This document shows, piece by piece, positions 32,299-34,311 of a DNA stretch of 34,311 nucleotides. The position numbers were made by a program, and so were the translations under genes. The notes beneath the pieces were generated by a model. That model was not told the DNA's origin. It did not search any database and saw only the letters and a list, made by a program, of their open reading frames with translations. The stretch's first letter is position 1. Each line of letters opens with the position of its first letter. Source of the DNA: Terana coerulea (taxonomy: Eukaryota; Basidiomycota; Agaricomycetes; Polyporales; Phanerochaetaceae); NCBI GenBank assembly GCA_024811115.1, contig JAKOGH010000457.1, positions 1 to 34,311 of the forward strand. The letters run 5' to 3'.

Positions 32299-33019
32299 AA
32301 TTCAGACAAAGAGGCATTAAAGCCACTATAAAAAAACTTTAAAAAAGTCCCTTGCAATAAAGCATGCTATGATAATGCGTATAGTTGGATTACATCTGTT
32401 TATAGGAAGTTAAATGCATTTTACACCGCCTCTAGATATACTATCCAAGTTTTAGCTTGCTGTTATAAACTGTTTTCTCAAAGATAATTTATGTACAAAT
32501 ATAATTTTGTGCACAAAATGAAAGCAATATCTACAATATTTTAATACAATGGCTTTCTATTTATTCAGCCTCAAAATAGCTTACTCCATAAATTAGTTCT
32601 CACCGTTTGTATATACTTTGATGTAAAAAGAAAAAGTACTTAGTAATAACATTGAAAATGAGTCCAAAGTTAGAAGAGTTAACAAATGAACTGCTTTGAA
32701 ACTTCGGCTATGTAGCAGCTTAGGTGTGGTGTGTGGTAATAGAATATACAGAATTGCTATATGTATATATATATAATAGTGATAAACATTTCATATATAA
32801 ATAATTGGTAGTTTTTCTGAGGATACTAGCTTTGCAAAGTTAGAAAAACATAGCTGTGCAGTCTGAGGAACTTTAACACCTATTAAACAGTTAATATTGC
32901 GTAGTAAAGTCTAATATCCTTTGGTTTATTTGGCTATTAGTAATATTACTCAAATTAAGTGTATATCTACAAATAATCTAATTTCTGACATATCAGAGCC
33001 TACTCTTACATCTAACTAT
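32299..33019. other. AT-rich segment upstream of the Helitron gene
   Basis: No frame or repeat that I can assign. Part may be the decayed N-terminal portion or 5' region of the Helitron that starts to be recognisable near 33020. Confidence 0.35.
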
Positions 33020-34311
33020 AAGCATATATGTAACTCTTGTGATTTAAACCTGCAAAATGGCAATGTACCCAAGTTAGCATTGGCCAATGGCATATAGCTT
33101 GAAGGTATATTAGTAGTATAAGACTAAAACTGGACTGAACAATTGCTGATTTTAATAATTATACACAACTATTGTATTGTTAGAGTGTTAATATCAAAGA
33201 TGCATACAAAGCGAGCTAATGTAATTTATCATATTATACCAATATTCCAAATTATAGACATTTTGCAATCAAAGCAATTGGATAATGTGCTAGCATTTTC
33301 TATTTGAGTCCTACTAAGCCTACTGCTGAGGAGTATAAGAGAAACCCATTTTGATGTGTCATAGCAAGATAATAGCAGCATTGGAATGGCATAAACTCAA
33401 CTATATAAGGATTATAAAACTATAGGTTATCATCAAGAAACTAAAGATCTGAATCCACTGCAGTCAGTGACAAAGATGAGGATAAAAGCACTGAAGGTCA
33501 ATGCCCTTTTACTGTACATATTCTAACAACTAAAGAGTTAACTGAGTTAACCAGCATAGATAACAATATGAAAATTCACAATAAAGCTTTGCTGCATTTT
33601 AAGCAAGATAGAAAAGTATCAGCTACAGCTCATGCTTTCACTTCTGAGTTGTTATATGATAATTCTCAATTATACCTGTAAATGTTTCCTTAGCTGTTTT
33701 CATATAGACTCAATAGAATTAGCAGTGCTCATATTTCCAATAAACAGCAGATACAGCACTTACTAATGTATTATAATAAGCTCTTTCAGCAAGATAATTA
33801 CCTTCTCTTCATTGCCTTTAATTATCAGCAAATTAAGAAAAGCATTACTAGTGGATTTTGCTTGCAGCTAGAGATCATTAAAGATAGAAAACTACTCTAA
33901 CTGAACCAATAGATAAGCTAGAGCAAGACCCTATTAATTTGAAAGAGTTGTCAAATGAAGAAAAGGAATGCTTTACAATTATCAATGATATAGACTATAT
34001 AGGAGCTCATGTATTATGCTTCAATATAAGAAGAAAGAACATGAAAAATGAAATATAGTCTTTAACACCATATCTAAGAGCACTAAGCTAGTTTGCCACT
34101 TTGCACCAGTAGATAGAGCACATCTTGTGGCAATTTACTTTGCTAGCACCAATCAAACAGCATATCCATTTCGTTTGTGCTGTAATGAGCAAATAAGACT
34201 TATTGAAAATAATTCTGTAGCTAAAGTAAGATTTTTCAAACTCATAGTTGATGCATTTATCAAATATATCTTAAGTGGAGGCTTGCAGCGTTTAGAAGTG
34301 TATGGAAAGAC
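33020..34311 (+). pseudogene. Helitron Rep/helicase gene, decayed, N-terminal part, cut by the window edge
   Basis: Family blocks of basidiomycete Helitron proteins appear in order across shifting plus-strand frames. NVPKLALANG (about 33055-33090) comes first, then SPTKPTAEEYKRNPF, AALEWHKLNY and EGQCPFTVH (about 33493). HFKQDRKVSATAHAF, DNSQLYL.MFP.LFSY, LLMYYNKLFQQDN and AFNYQQIKKSITSGF precede ECFTIINDIDYIGAHV. The last block, NEQIRLIENNSVAKVRFFKL and VDAFIKYIL, is the start of the Helitron_like_N Rep domain. The HUH and Y2 catalytic region and the helicase would lie beyond 34311. Stops TAG at 33095, 33691, 34056 and 34089, and TAA at 33679, break the frame; the four TAGs stand where relatives have Trp. 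A frameshift lies near 34110. Not functional. Confidence 0.87.

Noticed and set aside
33020..34311. An active Helitron
   Set aside because: Several in-frame stops and a frameshift break the Rep region; activity is not possible from this copy even if the missing C-terminal part were intact.

Overview
The window comes from a filamentous basidiomycete, most likely an Agaricomycete. Two intron-rich genes have short introns (49-56 nt) and protein sequences of basidiomycete character. The rest of the window is an AT-rich block full of decayed mobile elements. I saw no bacterial-type genes, rRNA, intact tRNA or CRISPR array. All coordinates and alignments were made by eye; no database or folding program was used.

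1-3127 is the gene-bearing, GC-rich end. Two housekeeping genes sit head to head across a 362-bp shared promoter interval. Cyclin C (the Mediator kinase-module cyclin) is on the minus strand (31-1486, five exons). Mitochondrial malate dehydrogenase is on the plus strand (1849-3127, six exons, 338 aa, including a 6-nt exon). The last cyclin exon reads through only if one base in a four-base run at 297-300 is discounted.

3128-5329 is a transition zone. Its clearest feature is a tRNA-headed SINE at 4172-4703, with pol III A and B boxes, a poly(A) tail and a perfect 11-12-bp target duplication.

From about 5330 to the end the DNA is AT-rich and built from nested transposons. In order: (a) a Mutator-like element with a 9-bp target duplication (5339-6513). 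(b) Three solo LTRs of one family (7149-7710 +, 19842-20392 +, 23326-23887 -). (c) A very large long-TIR element, 9179-17534, carrying a broken Tc1/mariner-type (DDE_3) transposase; it is inserted at a TA in an older repeat whose empty site is preserved near 31915. (d) A family of long-TIR TA-inserting elements with termini like CAGTAAAGCTT (15546-17106, 19551-~20940, 21893-22697, ~28068-28452, 29120-30662, 29492-30174), some inserted in (c) or in each other. (e) A GC-richer 691-bp element (16342-17032) inside one of these. (f) A second long-TIR element, 17795-18662. (g) A decayed Helitron Rep/helicase gene entering from about 33020 and running off the right edge.

Several reading frames in the decayed elements are broken by TAG where the protein family has tryptophan (TGG). 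That is a CpA to TpA change on the other strand, so it looks like RIP-type or methylation-driven decay. There is no operon-like cooperation here: the biology is a euchromatin/heterochromatin border, with two conserved genes next to a layered transposon graveyard whose insertion order can be read from empty sites.
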